A stretch of 64,000 nt of DNA, from NCBI RefSeq assembly GCF_027579695.1, contig NC_083577.1, positions 60,600,741 to 60,664,740 on the forward strand, read 5' to 3'. Shown piece after piece: positions 56,001-60,190 of the stretch. Numbering within the stretch: position 1 is the stretch's first letter; each line of letters begins with the position of its first letter. Made by a program: the position numbers and the translations under genes. The DNA comes from Neoarius graeffei (taxonomy: Eukaryota > Chordata > Actinopteri > Siluriformes > Ariidae). A model generated the notes under the pieces. The model saw nothing but the letters and a program-made list of their open reading frames with translations, searched no databases and was not told where the DNA came from.

Positions 56001-58846
56001 AGTACCTTAGAGAGTACTGCCCCAGTGACAAGCCGTTGCACCCCTAAAGGTACAATGATGTACTTTGTTTCCAGAGAGTGTCAGCTCGTGCAAGTGAATG
56101 TAGTTGAAGAAGAGTTCAGATGTACCTTGTAAAGTTCCTGCACCAAAAGTACAACCCCGATTCCAAAAAAGTTGGGACAAAGTACAAATTGTAAATAAAA
56201 ACGGAATGCAATAATTTACAAATCTCAAAAACTGATATTGTATTCACAATAGAACATAGACAACATATCAAATGTCGAAAGTGAGACATTTTGAAATTTC
56301 ATGCTAAATATTGGCTCATTTGAAATTTCATGACAGCAACACATCTCAAAAAAGTTGGGACAGGGGCAATAAGAGGCTGGAAAAGTTAAAGGTACAAAAA
56401 AGGAACAGCTGGAGGACCAAATTGCAACTCATTAGGTCAATTGGCAATAGGTCATTAACATGACTGGGTATAAAAAGAGCATCTTGGAGTGGCAGCGGCT
56501 CTCAGAAGTAAAGATGGGAAGAGGATCACCAATCCCCCTAATTCTGCGCCGACAAATAGTGGAGCAATATCAGAAAGGAGTTAGACAGTGTAAAATTGCA
56601 AAGAGTTTGAACATATCATCATCTACAGTGCATAATATCATCAAAAGATTCAGAGAATCTGGAAGAATCTCTGTGCGTAAGGGTCAAGGCTGGAAAACCA
56701 TACTGGGTGCCCGTGATCTTCGGGCCCTTAGACGGCACTGCATCACATACAGGCATGCTTCTGTATTGGAAATCACAAAATGGGCTCAGGAATATTTCCA
56801 GAGAACATTATCTGTGAACACAATTCACCGTGCCATCCGCCGTTGCCAGCTAAAACTCTATAGTTCAAAGAAGAAGCCGTATCTAAACATGATCCAGAAG
56901 CGCAGACGTCTTCTCTGGGCCAAGGCTCATTTAAAATGGACTGTGGCAAAGTGGAAAACTGTTCTGTGGTCAGATGAATCAAAATTTGAAGTTCTTTATG
57001 GAAATCAGGGACGCCGTGTCATTCAGACTAAAGAGGAGAAGGACGACCCAAGTTGTTATCAGCGCTCAGTTCAGAAGCCTGCATCTCTGATGGTATGGGG
57101 TTGCATTAGTGCGTGTGGCATGGGCAGCTTACACATCTGGAAAGACACCATCAATGCTGAAAGGTATATCCAGGTTCTAGAGCAACATATGCTCCCATCC
57201 AGACGACGTCTCTTTCAGGGAAGACCTTGCATTTTCCAACATGACAATGCCAAACCACATACTGTATCAATTACAGCATCATGGCTGCGTAGAAGAAGGG
57301 TCCGGGTACTGAACTGGCCAGCCTGCAGTCAAGATCTTTCACCCATAGAAAACATTTGGCGCATCATAAAACGGAAGATACGACAAAAAAGACCTAAGAC
57401 AGTTGAGCAACTAGAATCCTACATTAGACAAGAATGGGTTAACATTCCTATCCCTAAACTTGAGCAACTTGTCTCCTCAGTCCCCAGACGTTTACAGACT
57501 GTTGTAAAGAGAAAAGGGGATGTCTCACAGTGGTAAACATGGCCTTGTCCCAACTTTTTTGAGATGTGTTGTTGTCATGAAATTTAAAATCACCTAATTT
57601 TTCTCTTTAAATGATACATTTTCTCAGTTTAAACATTTGATATGTCATCTATGTTCTATTCTGAATAAAATATGGAATTTTGAAACGTCCACATCATTGC
57701 ATTCCATTTTTATTTACAATTTGTACTTTGGGGCGGCACGGTGGTGTAGTGGTTAGCGCTGTCGCCTCACAGCAAGAAGGTCCGGGTTCGAGCCCCGGGG
57801 CCGGCGAGGGCCTTTCTGTGCGGAGTTTGCATGTTCTCCCCGTGTCCGTGTGGGTTTCCTCCGGGTGCTCCGGTTTCCCCCACAGTCCAAAGACATGCAG
57901 GTTAGGTTAACTGGTGACTCTAAATTGACCGTAGGTGTGAATGTGAGTGTGAATGGTTGTCTGTGTCTATGTGTCAGCCCTGTGATGACCTGGCGACTTG
58001 TCCAGGGTGTACCCCGCCTTTCGCCCGTAGTCAGCTGGGATAGGCTCCAGCTTGCCTGCGACCCTGTAAAAGGATAAAGCGGCTAGAGATAATGAATGAA
58101 TGAGATTTGTACTTTGTCCCAACTTTTTTGGAATCGGGGTTGTAGTTTGGATATCACTGGCTTAAGATACTAAAACTGTCATATTTCCCATCACATATTT
58201 GTTAAGCCTGCTCAAGTGTAGCATATTGTGTGATTATTTATCAAAATTTCATTCCTTTCTACAAAAAAAGGTGAAAAATCAGTGAAGCAGAAGAATGGGC
58301 CAGGATCAGGGGGACTTCAGGCTGTTCTCCATTCATTCAAACAACGAGGAGTCTCTTCCATAAGGCACATGGCCTAGTCTGGGGAAACTACTTTCAGAGA
58401 AATATACAGGAGTACAGGGCATTTTCAGCAACGCAGTACATTTACCATCTCAATATATTAATCACAGTTTAGAGCAAGAAGATAGAAAGCGAGAGGAAAG
58501 CAGGTGCAGTGATGGCGCGCACTATAGTGCGTTATAGTGCTGTTATAGTGCTATAGTACAGGGATCAGCGATGCGACCCTCACCCCTTCAGTACAGGATT
58601 TAAAAGCTTCGTTACACACACACTGTCTTTAGTTTAATGAATGACTATCATGATTACTCACTTTCTCTTGTCCTCTGGTTGGAGCTGCCGGTGCAATGCG
58701 AGAGAGAAACCAAAGAGGCTGCTGGGGTCCCCGTTCTTCCTCAGCACGTTTTTTGTGTCCAAGTTAAATGCGCCTGAACCTGCCCACTGGAGCAAAAAGA
58801 GAAAAATGCTCACGTTGAGAGAAATCCACAGTCCACAAATCTCCAT
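14025..58846 (-). CDS. ITGA6: Integrin alpha-6, complete coding gene (24 shared exons plus alternative A and B tails)
   Basis: The alpha subunit pairs with beta-1 or beta-4 as a laminin receptor at the basal cell surface. The rebuilt protein has a signal peptide (about residues 1-26), a seven-blade FG-GAP propeller with three Ca2+ loops ([27 protein letters not shown]), and thigh/calf domains. A furin-type RRKR site makes heavy and light chains. A membrane helix follows ([22 protein letters not shown]), then GFFKR. The shared exons total 3120 nt with consistent phases; isoform A is 1075 aa and isoform B 1094 aa, close to human ITGA6. NIQWPKE and [12 protein letters not shown] point to ITGA6 rather than ITGA3 or ITGA7. 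I cannot tell which fish ITGA6 paralogue it is. Confidence 0.96.
14668..14775 (-). CDS. ITGA6: ITGA6 alternative last exon A
   Basis: 35 codons plus TAG. It begins [20 protein letters not shown] and ends with the [11 protein letters not shown] A tail. The acceptor is cctctgtag. It carries its own stop, so inclusion gives isoform A. Confidence 0.95.
   Translation of the reverse strand, partial: CGFFKRAQKEQYDAAYHKAEIHAQPSDTDKLSTEP
14986..15626 (+). mobile_element. tRNA-derived SINE type A, nested and itself interrupted
   Basis: It is flanked by a perfect 13-bp duplication, gaaaatgtatcat (14973-14985; 15627-15639). The head has the A-box (tggtgtactgg) and B-box (ggttcgagccc) promoter motifs. 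A hAT-like element splits the body at 15181-15436. Confidence 0.93.
15181..15436. mobile_element. hAT-like MITE inside the SINE
   Basis: 256 bp with termini caggggtgtcaaacctgatc and its complement. It is flanked by a perfect 8-bp duplication (ctctaaat), typical of hAT. The arms pair over about 100 bp. Confidence 0.92.
16083..16208 (-). CDS. ITGA6: ITGA6 exon 24 (transmembrane)
   Basis: 42 codons, phase 0 on both sides. Runs from [18 protein letters not shown] to the membrane helix and the final WK, immediately before the GFFKR exons. Confidence 0.95.
16358..16456 (-). CDS. ITGA6: ITGA6 exon 23
   Basis: 33 codons, calf-2 region ([20 protein letters not shown]...). Acceptor tataacag, donor gtataat. 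Confidence 0.94.
16555..16665 (-). CDS. ITGA6: ITGA6 exon 22
   Basis: 37 codons ([17 protein letters not shown] ... [12 protein letters not shown]), the calf-2 cysteine pair region. Acceptor cttttctaag, donor gtaaat. Confidence 0.94.
16722..16759. repeat. (AAT)n/(AAG)n microsatellite
   Basis: It lies about 17 nt inside intron 21, immediately after the exon 21 donor. Confidence 0.95.
16777..16878 (-). CDS. ITGA6: ITGA6 exon 21 (furin-type cleavage site)
   Basis: 34 codons: [20 protein letters not shown] followed by KISLF. RRKR matches the position of the heavy/light chain cleavage site in ITGA6. Confidence 0.94.
16948..18403 (-). mobile_element. Decayed Tc1-like transposon with a nested SINE
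   Basis: The termini are caaaccccatttccagaaaa and a near complement, with TA on both sides. The minus strand at 17286-17732 keeps an N-terminal transposase half ([30 protein letters not shown]). The catalytic half is eroded. It lies in ITGA6 intron 20. Confidence 0.88.
17885..18260 (+). mobile_element. tRNA-derived SINE type A
   Basis: A complete copy inside the Tc1 remnant, with an 11-bp duplication acaattaagtt (17874-17884; 18261-18271) and a gatgagatgag tail. Confidence 0.93.
18545..18721 (-). CDS. ITGA6: ITGA6 exon 20
   Basis: 59 codons, calf region: [20 protein letters not shown] ... WLLYLVKI ... EINPNGVTE. Strongly ITGA6-like. Confidence 0.95.
18869..18971 (-). CDS. ITGA6: ITGA6 exon 19
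   Basis: Supplies one base to the split glycine codon, then [20 protein letters not shown] ... LIEYEFR. Acceptor tggattag, donor gtaaga. Confidence 0.94.
19200..20790. repeat. Composite repeat region around the foldback element
   Basis: The left part (gttttattctatccacattc near 19312) and the right part (atatggatagaataataact near 20752) are inverted relative to each other and surround the TTAA element at 19613-20489. The right flank also carries gccaatcagagcacgcgatt, like the element near 27700. Exact ends are not resolved. It lies in ITGA6 intron 18. Confidence 0.45.
19613..20489. mobile_element. piggyBac-like foldback element with an internal duplication
   Basis: The termini are aggaacagtccaccatactt and its complement, flanked by TTAA (19609-19612; 20490-20493). 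The arms are about 370 bp. The left arm contains a direct duplication of about 135 bp: acataggtttatatgaccag recurs at about 19843 and 19980. It has no transposase. Confidence 0.88.
21181..21258 (-). CDS. ITGA6: ITGA6 exon 18
   Basis: 78 bp, phase 2 to phase 2. Encodes [20 protein letters not shown] and LLSVQ with split codons at both ends. Acceptor cttcaacag, donor gtaatg. Confidence 0.92.
21557..22327 (-). pseudogene. Tc1 transposase, C-terminal fragment
   Basis: 256 residues from [12 protein letters not shown] to KGDVSQW, with a complete DD34E catalytic domain but no DNA-binding half. It differs from the 56460-57536 protein at only a handful of positions (for example PIEYIW versus PIENIW). 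Confidence 0.9.
22366..22897. mobile_element. Harbinger-like MITE inside the Tc1 copy
   Basis: 532 bp with ends aggccaatttatgctgacaa and a near complement (gcatgcagaggcct). It is flanked by a TAA duplication (22363-22365; 22898-22900), as in PIF/Harbinger. The interior repeats words such as tcgcagac and gcgtcgcagac. It splits the transposase frame. Confidence 0.75.
22898..23168 (-). pseudogene. Tc1 transposase, N-terminal fragment
   Basis: Starts [20 protein letters not shown] and runs through the helix-turn-helix ([17 protein letters not shown]) to GARDLRAL, where the MITE interrupts. Confidence 0.88.
23497..23576 (-). CDS. ITGA6: ITGA6 exon 17
   Basis: 80 bp: [26 protein letters not shown] and two bases of a split codon. 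Acceptor gcatgtttag, donor gtaaat. It sits only 20 bp from the Tc1 terminus at 23476. Confidence 0.92.
23633..24205. mobile_element. Non-autonomous DNA element with gtgtctgaaatcgctc ends
   Basis: The termini gtgtctgaaatcgctcact and gagcgatttcggacac are inverted repeats. Sub-terminal tatatagtgag motifs are also inverted. The target duplication is not clear. It lies in ITGA6 intron 16. Confidence 0.75.
24249..24332 (-). CDS. ITGA6: ITGA6 exon 16
   Basis: 28 codons: [28 protein letters not shown], phase 0 on both sides. Acceptor tttcattag, donor gtagga. Confidence 0.95.
24497..24656 (-). CDS. ITGA6: ITGA6 exon 15
   Basis: 160 bp: [20 protein letters not shown] ... [10 protein letters not shown] ... 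[11 protein letters not shown]. Thigh/calf-1 region. Acceptor gttgaacag, donor gtgagt. Confidence 0.95.
24760..24875 (-). CDS. ITGA6: ITGA6 exon 14
   Basis: 116 bp: [34 protein letters not shown]. Acceptor gtctcag, donor gtaagta. Confidence 0.96.
25062..25858 (-). mobile_element. piggyBac-like non-autonomous element, copy 2 (inverted)
   Basis: 797 bp flanked by TTAA (25058-25061; 25859-25862). It is the reverse complement of the copies at 12194 and 47763. The short frame on its minus strand ([13 protein letters not shown]) is not conserved as a protein and I do not call it. It lies in ITGA6 intron 13. Confidence 0.85.
25900..26043 (-). CDS. ITGA6: ITGA6 exon 13
   Basis: 48 codons: [20 protein letters not shown] ... 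[19 protein letters not shown]. Acceptor tttctcag, donor gtaagta. Confidence 0.95.
26179..27445 (+). mobile_element. tRNA-derived SINE type A, split by a Harbinger-like element
   Basis: Head at 26179-26351 and body at 27240-27445. The whole is flanked by gcctcatagcg (26168-26178; 27446-27456). The interruption is at 26352-27239. It lies in ITGA6 intron 12. Confidence 0.9.
26352..27239. mobile_element. Harbinger-like element with gtcacacag termini
   Basis: 888 bp with a perfect terminal inverted repeat, aggcccggtcacacag, flanked by TTA (26349-26351; 27240-27242). The interior is unusually rich in acgt/cacgt words, for example around 26970-27030. No transposase frame. Confidence 0.85.
27690..28700 (+). 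mobile_element. Unclassified transposon-derived region with a tandem 5' unit
   Basis: Starts with cctgcgctctgattggctgg, which recurs at 63870. Two direct units of roughly 275 bp follow (about 27925-28200 and 28201-28490). Each has a TATA-like tttgtataaataggggacta and an ATG-led frame, [19 protein letters not shown], that stops early. The end is an inverted pair (atttaccagct at 28572; agctggtaaat at 28683). It looks like the promoter/first-exon end of a dead autonomous element. Confidence 0.55.
29143..29541 (+). mobile_element. tRNA-derived SINE, body type B
   Basis: The head (tggtggtgcagtggttagc; B box ggttcaagctc) is joined to the type-B body (gcccactgctctgggtatgt, a tg-rich stretch, acaaataaaggc tail). 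The target duplication is unclear. Confidence 0.85.
29560..29790. repeat. Short direct repeats (minisatellite-like)
   Basis: ctaacactactgatgaatgc, ccggctggaa and gtaagctagcattggcctt recur two or three times. Confidence 0.7.
29811..29848. repeat. (AAT)n microsatellite
   Basis: Uninterrupted trinucleotide run. Confidence 0.95.
29846..29992. mobile_element. Small foldback element
   Basis: Arms of about 60 bp: aatattggctgac ... ccattcagctagcatgatat and its complement atcatgttagctgaatgg ... gccagccaatatt. The loop is short. Confidence 0.6.
30232..30417 (-). pseudogene. Possible Crypton/KIAA1958-type N-terminal remnant
   Basis: 61 residues including [20 protein letters not shown] and [19 protein letters not shown]. 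The ENAVPKxTKxxxKFGLKLF pattern resembles the N-terminal domain of Crypton-derived proteins. There is no recombinase domain. This is family recall only and could be wrong. Confidence 0.4.
30448..31594 (+). mobile_element. hAT transposon remnant
   Basis: 1147 bp flanked by a perfect 8-bp duplication, atcagctg (30440-30447; 31595-31602). The ends caggcccgccgacag and ctgtcagcggccctg are imperfect inverted repeats. Only the start of a transposase survives. Confidence 0.88.
30682..30954 (+). pseudogene. hAT transposase N-terminal remnant
   Basis: 90 residues including [20 protein letters not shown] and LHKYFKKD, like the start of hAT transposases of the zinc-finger MYM-like group. No catalytic domain follows. 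Confidence 0.6.
31603..31988. repeat. Old repeat fragments and a SINE-like tail
   Basis: Contains cctataacagcagctctgac, shared with the 11676/35745 repeat family. It also has a gcgctatataaattcaactgattattatt stretch typical of fish SINE tails at about 31730-31780. Confidence 0.45.
31989..32364 (+). mobile_element. tRNA-derived SINE type A, older copy
   Basis: Flanked by a perfect 12-bp duplication ttgctggaaaat (31977-31988; 32365-32376). More diverged than the other type A copies; the tail is ggataatggatggacgg. Confidence 0.92.
32656..32825 (-). CDS. ITGA6: ITGA6 exon 12
   Basis: 170 bp: [20 protein letters not shown] ... [12 protein letters not shown]. Thigh domain. Acceptor catgcag, donor gtactt. 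Confidence 0.94.
33017..33078 (-). CDS. ITGA6: ITGA6 exon 11
   Basis: 62 bp: [20 protein letters not shown] with split codons at both ends. Acceptor attcgcag, donor gtaagt. Confidence 0.94.
33223..33312 (-). CDS. ITGA6: ITGA6 exon 10
   Basis: 90 bp: [29 protein letters not shown], the end of the propeller and start of the thigh domain. Acceptor taaattcag, donor gtaaga. Confidence 0.94.
33399..33526 (-). CDS. ITGA6: ITGA6 exon 9
   Basis: 128 bp: [20 protein letters not shown] then [25 protein letters not shown] blade 7 with a Ca2+ loop. Acceptor ctattacag. Confidence 0.95.
33836..33930 (-). CDS. ITGA6: ITGA6 exon 8
   Basis: 95 bp: [31 protein letters not shown], blade 6. Acceptor tctgccag, donor gtcaag. 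Confidence 0.95.
34130..34770. mobile_element. Putative Harbinger-like element with tcacac termini
   Basis: 641 bp between TAA triplets (34127-34129; 34771-34773). The ends ggctactatcacactg and the complement of cgccaatgtgtgaaccaagca are only partly similar. The interior is packed with gcgt/cgtatg words. No frame is supported. It lies in ITGA6 intron 7. Confidence 0.5.
35221..35646 (-). mobile_element. tRNA-derived SINE, body type B
   Basis: Minus-strand head at 35646 and type-B tail at 35221. Imperfect duplication aatatcaagaag / aatatcaatgaag on either side. Confidence 0.88.
35745..35896 (-). repeat. Dispersed repeat fragment (inverted copy of 11676-11815)
   Basis: The reverse complement shares gttatagtaatgcacttgtt and a cagctttgacaatagtgc stretch with 11676-11815. 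Confidence 0.55.
36023..36216 (-). CDS. ITGA6: ITGA6 exon 7
   Basis: 194 bp: [20 protein letters not shown] ... [20 protein letters not shown], blade 5 with two Ca2+ loops shared with neighbouring exons. Acceptor ttcctccag, donor gttgg. Confidence 0.95.
36240..37403 (-). other. ITGA6: ITGA6 intron 6, unassigned part
   Basis: Mostly unique-looking sequence with small tandem duplications at 36388-36480 (accacagtgtgaac; cagtcatgtgcagagaaatg). Confidence 0.5.
37404..38745 (+). mobile_element. Tc1-like transposon, decayed
   Basis: The termini are cagtggtgcttgaaagtttg and its complement. The right side is followed by TA; the left is preceded by GA, probably a mutation. The first ~220 bp match the arms of the foldback element at 62053. 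Transposase pieces lie at 37897-38241 ([20 protein letters not shown]) and 38217-38486 ([20 protein letters not shown]). Frameshifts and the missing C-terminus make it dead. Confidence 0.9.
37800..38520 (+). pseudogene. Tc1-like transposase pseudogene
   Basis: The helix-turn-helix and GRP box are readable ([25 protein letters not shown]). The catalytic half breaks near 38217 and after KRR at about 38486, shortly before the [13 protein letters not shown] motif in another frame. Confidence 0.8.
38990..39200 (-). repeat. Old SINE-like fragment with an (ATTC)n tail
   Basis: A ttcattcattcattc run is followed by degenerate tail sequence (tgctcagggtcatggtggat) and a diverged head (cctgctacaccattgtgcc). 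This reads as a minus-strand old tRNA-type SINE. Confidence 0.5.
39362..39575 (-). CDS. ITGA6: ITGA6 exon 6
   Basis: 214 bp: [33 protein letters not shown] ... [14 protein letters not shown], blades 3-4. Acceptor tgtcccaag, donor gtatgg. Confidence 0.96.
39580..40630. other. ITGA6 intron 5, unassigned AT-rich part
   Basis: I see no exon or clear repeat termini. Confidence 0.4.
41040..41201 (+). mobile_element. Second tRNA-type SINE inside the LINE
   Basis: A-box-like gcctaatgattagaggagc, B-box ggttcaattcc, and the tail ctctggataagagcatctgc aaaatgcctgtaatataatg, common in fish SINEs. It interrupts the endonuclease region. Confidence 0.7.
42310..43027 (+). pseudogene. Reverse transcriptase core of the LINE
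   Basis: Two overlapping frames carry RT motifs: [61 protein letters not shown]. One frameshift is near 42450. The aspartates of YADD remain, but QGSxLGP-type residues are altered. Confidence 0.85.
43959..44021. repeat. (TA)n microsatellite
   Basis: About 31 uninterrupted TA units, roughly 80 bp downstream of the ITGA6 exon 5 donor on the minus strand. Confidence 0.97.
44100..44231 (-). CDS. ITGA6: ITGA6 exon 5
   Basis: 132 bp: [31 protein letters not shown] ... [10 protein letters not shown], between blades 2 and 3; corresponds to the X1-type variable region. Acceptor actcatag, donor gtgggt. Confidence 0.95.
44694..44955 (-). CDS. ITGA6: ITGA6 exon 4
   Basis: 262 bp: [20 protein letters not shown] ... 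[11 protein letters not shown] ... [20 protein letters not shown], blade 2 with conserved cysteines. Acceptor ctctggcag, donor gtatag. Confidence 0.96.
45079..45158 (-). CDS. ITGA6: ITGA6 exon 3
   Basis: 80 bp: [26 protein letters not shown]. Acceptor ctgttattag, donor gtaagt. Confidence 0.95.
45468..45595 (-). CDS. ITGA6: ITGA6 exon 2
   Basis: 128 bp: [40 protein letters not shown], blade 1. Completes the AA|A codon split with exon 1. Acceptor ttttatag, donor gttagt. Confidence 0.96.
45600..47048 (-). other. ITGA6: ITGA6 intron 1, 3' part
   Basis: No repeat family is recognised apart from an (AAT)n run at 46834-46860. Confidence 0.5.
47053..47758. mobile_element. piggyBac-like foldback element abutting copy 3
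   Basis: 706 bp with ends agtgccattccaccattgga and its complement, TTAA at 47049-47052 and 47759-47762. The arms pair over about 200 bp (for example cttcttgtgtaccacgtg near 47260 and its complement near 47475). The right TTAA is also the left TTAA of the next element. Confidence 0.85.
47763..48562 (+). mobile_element. piggyBac-like non-autonomous element, copy 3
   Basis: 800 bp, same family as 12194-12974 and 25062-25858. TTAA at 47759-47762 and 48563-48566. Confidence 0.87.
48641..49014 (+). mobile_element. tRNA-derived SINE type A
   Basis: Complete copy flanked by gctaataaga (48631-48640; 49015-49024), tail ataatgatgatgaga. Confidence 0.92.
49025..53252 (-). other. ITGA6: ITGA6 intron 1, middle part
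   Basis: AT-rich, with no supported exon. A 50-bp minus-strand SINE-head fragment (accttcttgctgggaggcaa ... accaccgtgcc) lies at 51978-52026. Some unrecognised old repeat may be present near 51550-51800. Confidence 0.5.
53264..53630 (-). mobile_element. tRNA-derived SINE type A
   Basis: Minus-strand copy with a near-perfect duplication (ttttttgacca / tttttggacca). Confidence 0.92.
53685..54638. mobile_element. Word-repeat-rich element with gtcacac-type ends
   Basis: Left end aaggccccgtcacacttatt, right end ctagtgtgactaccctgta. The ends are only loosely inverted and the target duplication is unresolved. The interior is dominated by degenerate gaatgcagttcgaatac-like words, which keep a frame open from 53971 to 54641 in places. 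I do not regard that frame as coding. Confidence 0.5.
53915..53978 (+). mobile_element. 5'-truncated SINE type A tail
   Basis: Only the last 64 bp (taggctccagcttgcctgcg ... ggatggatag), flanked by a perfect 10-bp duplication atgtagttgg (53905-53914; 53979-53988). It sits inside the word-repeat element. Confidence 0.9.
55012..55802. mobile_element. hAT-like MITE with nested SINE
   Basis: The ends cagtggttctcaaa and tttgagaagaactactg are inverted. Imperfect 8-bp duplication gtctagaa / gtcttgag. It contains a minus-strand SINE (55120-55485), an (AAAT)n run at 55543-55566 and an inverted pair (ctaaatatagtattgataaa and its complement). Confidence 0.8.
55120..55485 (-). mobile_element. tRNA-derived SINE, body type C (RTE-like tail)
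   Basis: The minus-strand head at 55485 is shared with types A and B. The 3' end at 55120-55170 (ggatcagccagaagaagaag) resembles the 3' end of the RTE-like LINE at 59255-59300. Flanks aaaatcacagcccaatt and aaaattacaacccaatt look like a diverged target duplication. Confidence 0.8.
55848..56081. mobile_element. Small TIR element with acactgtcagaaa ends
   Basis: The ends acactgtcagaaa and tttccagagagtgt are imperfect inverted repeats. The interior has repeated aggtac / gtacctt words. The target duplication is not clear. Confidence 0.5.
56460..57536 (+). CDS. Tc1-like DD34E transposase, full-length frame
   Basis: 358 residues, near the usual ~340 of Tc1 transposases; an in-frame methionine at residue 19 ([14 protein letters not shown]) may be the family start. 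The paired-type helix-turn-helix region contains [17 protein letters not shown], then a linker with RKGQGWKT. Catalytic motifs are WSDESKFEV (first D), [10 protein letters not shown] (second D) and SPIENIW (E). The spacing between the second D and E is 34 residues. One oddity is CSQDLSPIE in place of the usual SPDL. The protein excises and reinserts the element at TA. Whether it is active is unknown. Confidence 0.93.
   Translation: MTGYKKSILEWQRLSEVKMGRGSPIPLILRRQIVEQYQKGVRQCKIAKSLNISSSTVHNIIKRFRESGRISVRKGQGWKTILGARDLRALRRHCITYRHASVLEITKWAQEYFQRTLSVNTIHRAIRRCQLKLYSSKKKPYLNMIQKRRRLLWAKAHLKWTVAKWKTVLWSDESKFEVLYGNQGRRVIQTKEEKDDPSCYQRSVQKPASLMVWGCISACGMGSLHIWKDTINAERYIQVLEQHMLPSRRRLFQGRPCIFQHDNAKPHTVSITASWLRRRRVRVLNWPACSQDLSPIENIWRIIKRKIRQKRPKTVEQLESYIRQEWVNIPIPKLEQLVSSVPRRLQTVVKRKGDVSQW
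57731..58104 (+). mobile_element. tRNA-derived SINE type A in the Tc1 right repeat
   Basis: Perfect 12-bp duplication atttgtactttg (57719-57730; 58105-58116). A near-consensus copy with A box tggtgtagtgg and B box ggttcgagccc. Confidence 0.95.
58145..58640 (-). other. ITGA6: ITGA6 intron 1, first part
   Basis: Sequence downstream of exon 1. Includes a small direct repeat of tatagtgc units at 58520-58556. No other feature. Confidence 0.5.
58662..58846 (-). CDS. ITGA6: ITGA6 exon 1 (start and signal peptide)
   Basis: The ATG at 58846 has a strong context (caccATGG). It encodes [26 protein letters not shown], a signal peptide, then [20 protein letters not shown] and QLQPEDKR. It ends on AA, with the codon completed by exon 2. 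Donor gtgagt. Confidence 0.95.
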
Positions 58847-58960
58847 GGTGTTTGTATGCGGAGAAAGCTGTGCGCTCTTTTCCTGAGTTGCGCACTGCGC
58901 TTTATGCCCCGCTTCTATACTGACAAGTTTAGTTAAAGCTCCTCCTCAAGCTTGGTTCCA
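58847..58960 (-). promoter_or_regulatory. ITGA6: Probable ITGA6 5' UTR and core promoter
   Basis: Moderately CpG-rich sequence directly upstream of the ATG. A CATAAA box in ggggcataaagcgc (58901-58910) could place transcription start about 25-30 bp before the ATG. This is inference from spacing only. Confidence 0.35.
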
Positions 58961-59254
58961 ATCCCCCATCCCCCTCTCTTTATTCAGACAAAACTCAGTA
59001 CACCTCCCTGAGTGCAGCCCTTCAAGCTGAAGGTTGCTGTTAACATATACTGCTGAATTCACATCTAACGCGTCCAGAAACAACACAAGAAACAATTAAA
59101 CGCTATTTTAGACCTGCCTATAATAGTTACAGCCATGTGCAAAAGTCTTAGGCACCTTATTTTTTAGTACTAACTTTGATTTATTTTATAACTTCTATAC
59201 CTTAAAAAAAATCCCAGTACAGAAAGCAGCATATTACATCAGAGACACTTTTCA

Positions 59255-60165
59255 GACTTTTTCTTCTTTTGGCTGCTCCTGATTAAGGGTCGCTACAGCG
59301 GATCTTTCATCTCCGTTGCTCCCTGTCTTCTGCATCCTTCTCGACCACACCTGCCACTTTCATGTCTTCCTCTCACCGCATCCATGTATTTCCTCGTTTT
59401 CGTGTGCCTGGCAGCTCCATCCTCAACATTCTACTTCCAACATGCTCTGCATCTCTTCTCAGGATGTGCCCGTACCATCTCAGTCTCATCTCTCTTAGCT
59501 TAATTCCCAAGCTCTCCACATGTGCTGTCCCTCTGATGTGCTCGTTCCTTATCCTGTCCAACCTCCCATCGCAAACCTTAACATCCTCAACTCCGCCACC
59601 TCCGACTTTGCCTCCTGTCTCTTCGTTAAGGGTACGGTCTCCAATCCATACATCACAGCTGGTCTCACTACTGTCTTATACATCTTACCTTTCACTTTTG
59701 CTGGGACTTTCCTATCACAAATGACTCCCGAAATCCTTCTCCAACTGCTCCAGCCTGCCTGCACTCGCTTTCTCACCTCACTATCGCAGCCCCCATTTTC
59801 CTGCACAGTTGACCCCAGGTACTTGAATTCACCAACTTTCTTTACGTCTACTCCTTGCATCTTCACAACACTCTCATCCCCATTCTCATTGATGCACATG
59901 TATTCTGTCATGCTACTGCTCACCTTCATTCCTCTTCGTTCCAATGCATCCCTCCATGTCTCCAAACCCAACTCAACCTCCTTTCTACTTTCACCACATA
60001 TCACAATATCATCCGCAAACATCATGTTCCATGGTGACTCTTGCCTCACTTCGTCCGTCAAGCTATCCATCATTATGGCAAACAAGAAAGGACTCAAAGC
60101 AGATCCTTGATGAAGTCCCACCTTCACCTTGAACCATTCAGTCATTCCACACTTTTCAGACAAAA
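59255..60165 (-). mobile_element. RTE-like LINE, 3' fragment
   Basis: 5'-truncated. The minus strand encodes the second half of a reverse transcriptase and its C-terminal region, then the gatccgctgtagcgaccctt 3' tail. Confidence 0.85.
59373..60163 (-). pseudogene. RTE-like reverse transcriptase fragment
   Basis: Motifs include GLHQGSALSPFLFAIMMDSL, MFADDIVICGES, LERRGMKVSSSMTEYMC, FKYLGSTVQENG and VRPAVMYGLETV, continuing in another frame as MDRIRNEHIRGTAH and RWYGHILRRD. A frame change near 59550 and the missing N-terminus make it non-functional. Confidence 0.88.
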
Positions 60166-60190
60166 AAAAACATAGTGAAGGCTGATGGGT

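Larger units (their letters stand above)
56152..58142 (+). mobile_element. Tc1-like transposon with an open transposase frame
   Basis: Bounded by TA at 56150-56151 and 58143-58144, with ends caaccccgattccaaaaaag. The inverted repeats are about 210 bp. Each has an outer and an inner aaaaaagttgggaca motif, an IR/DR layout like that of Sleeping Beauty-type elements. The only visible damage is a SINE in the right repeat (57731-58104). It lies in ITGA6 intron 1. Confidence 0.95.

Noticed and set aside
59362-60110. Plus-strand frames of up to 196 residues
   Set aside because: Antisense shadow of the RTE-like reverse transcriptase on the minus strand.
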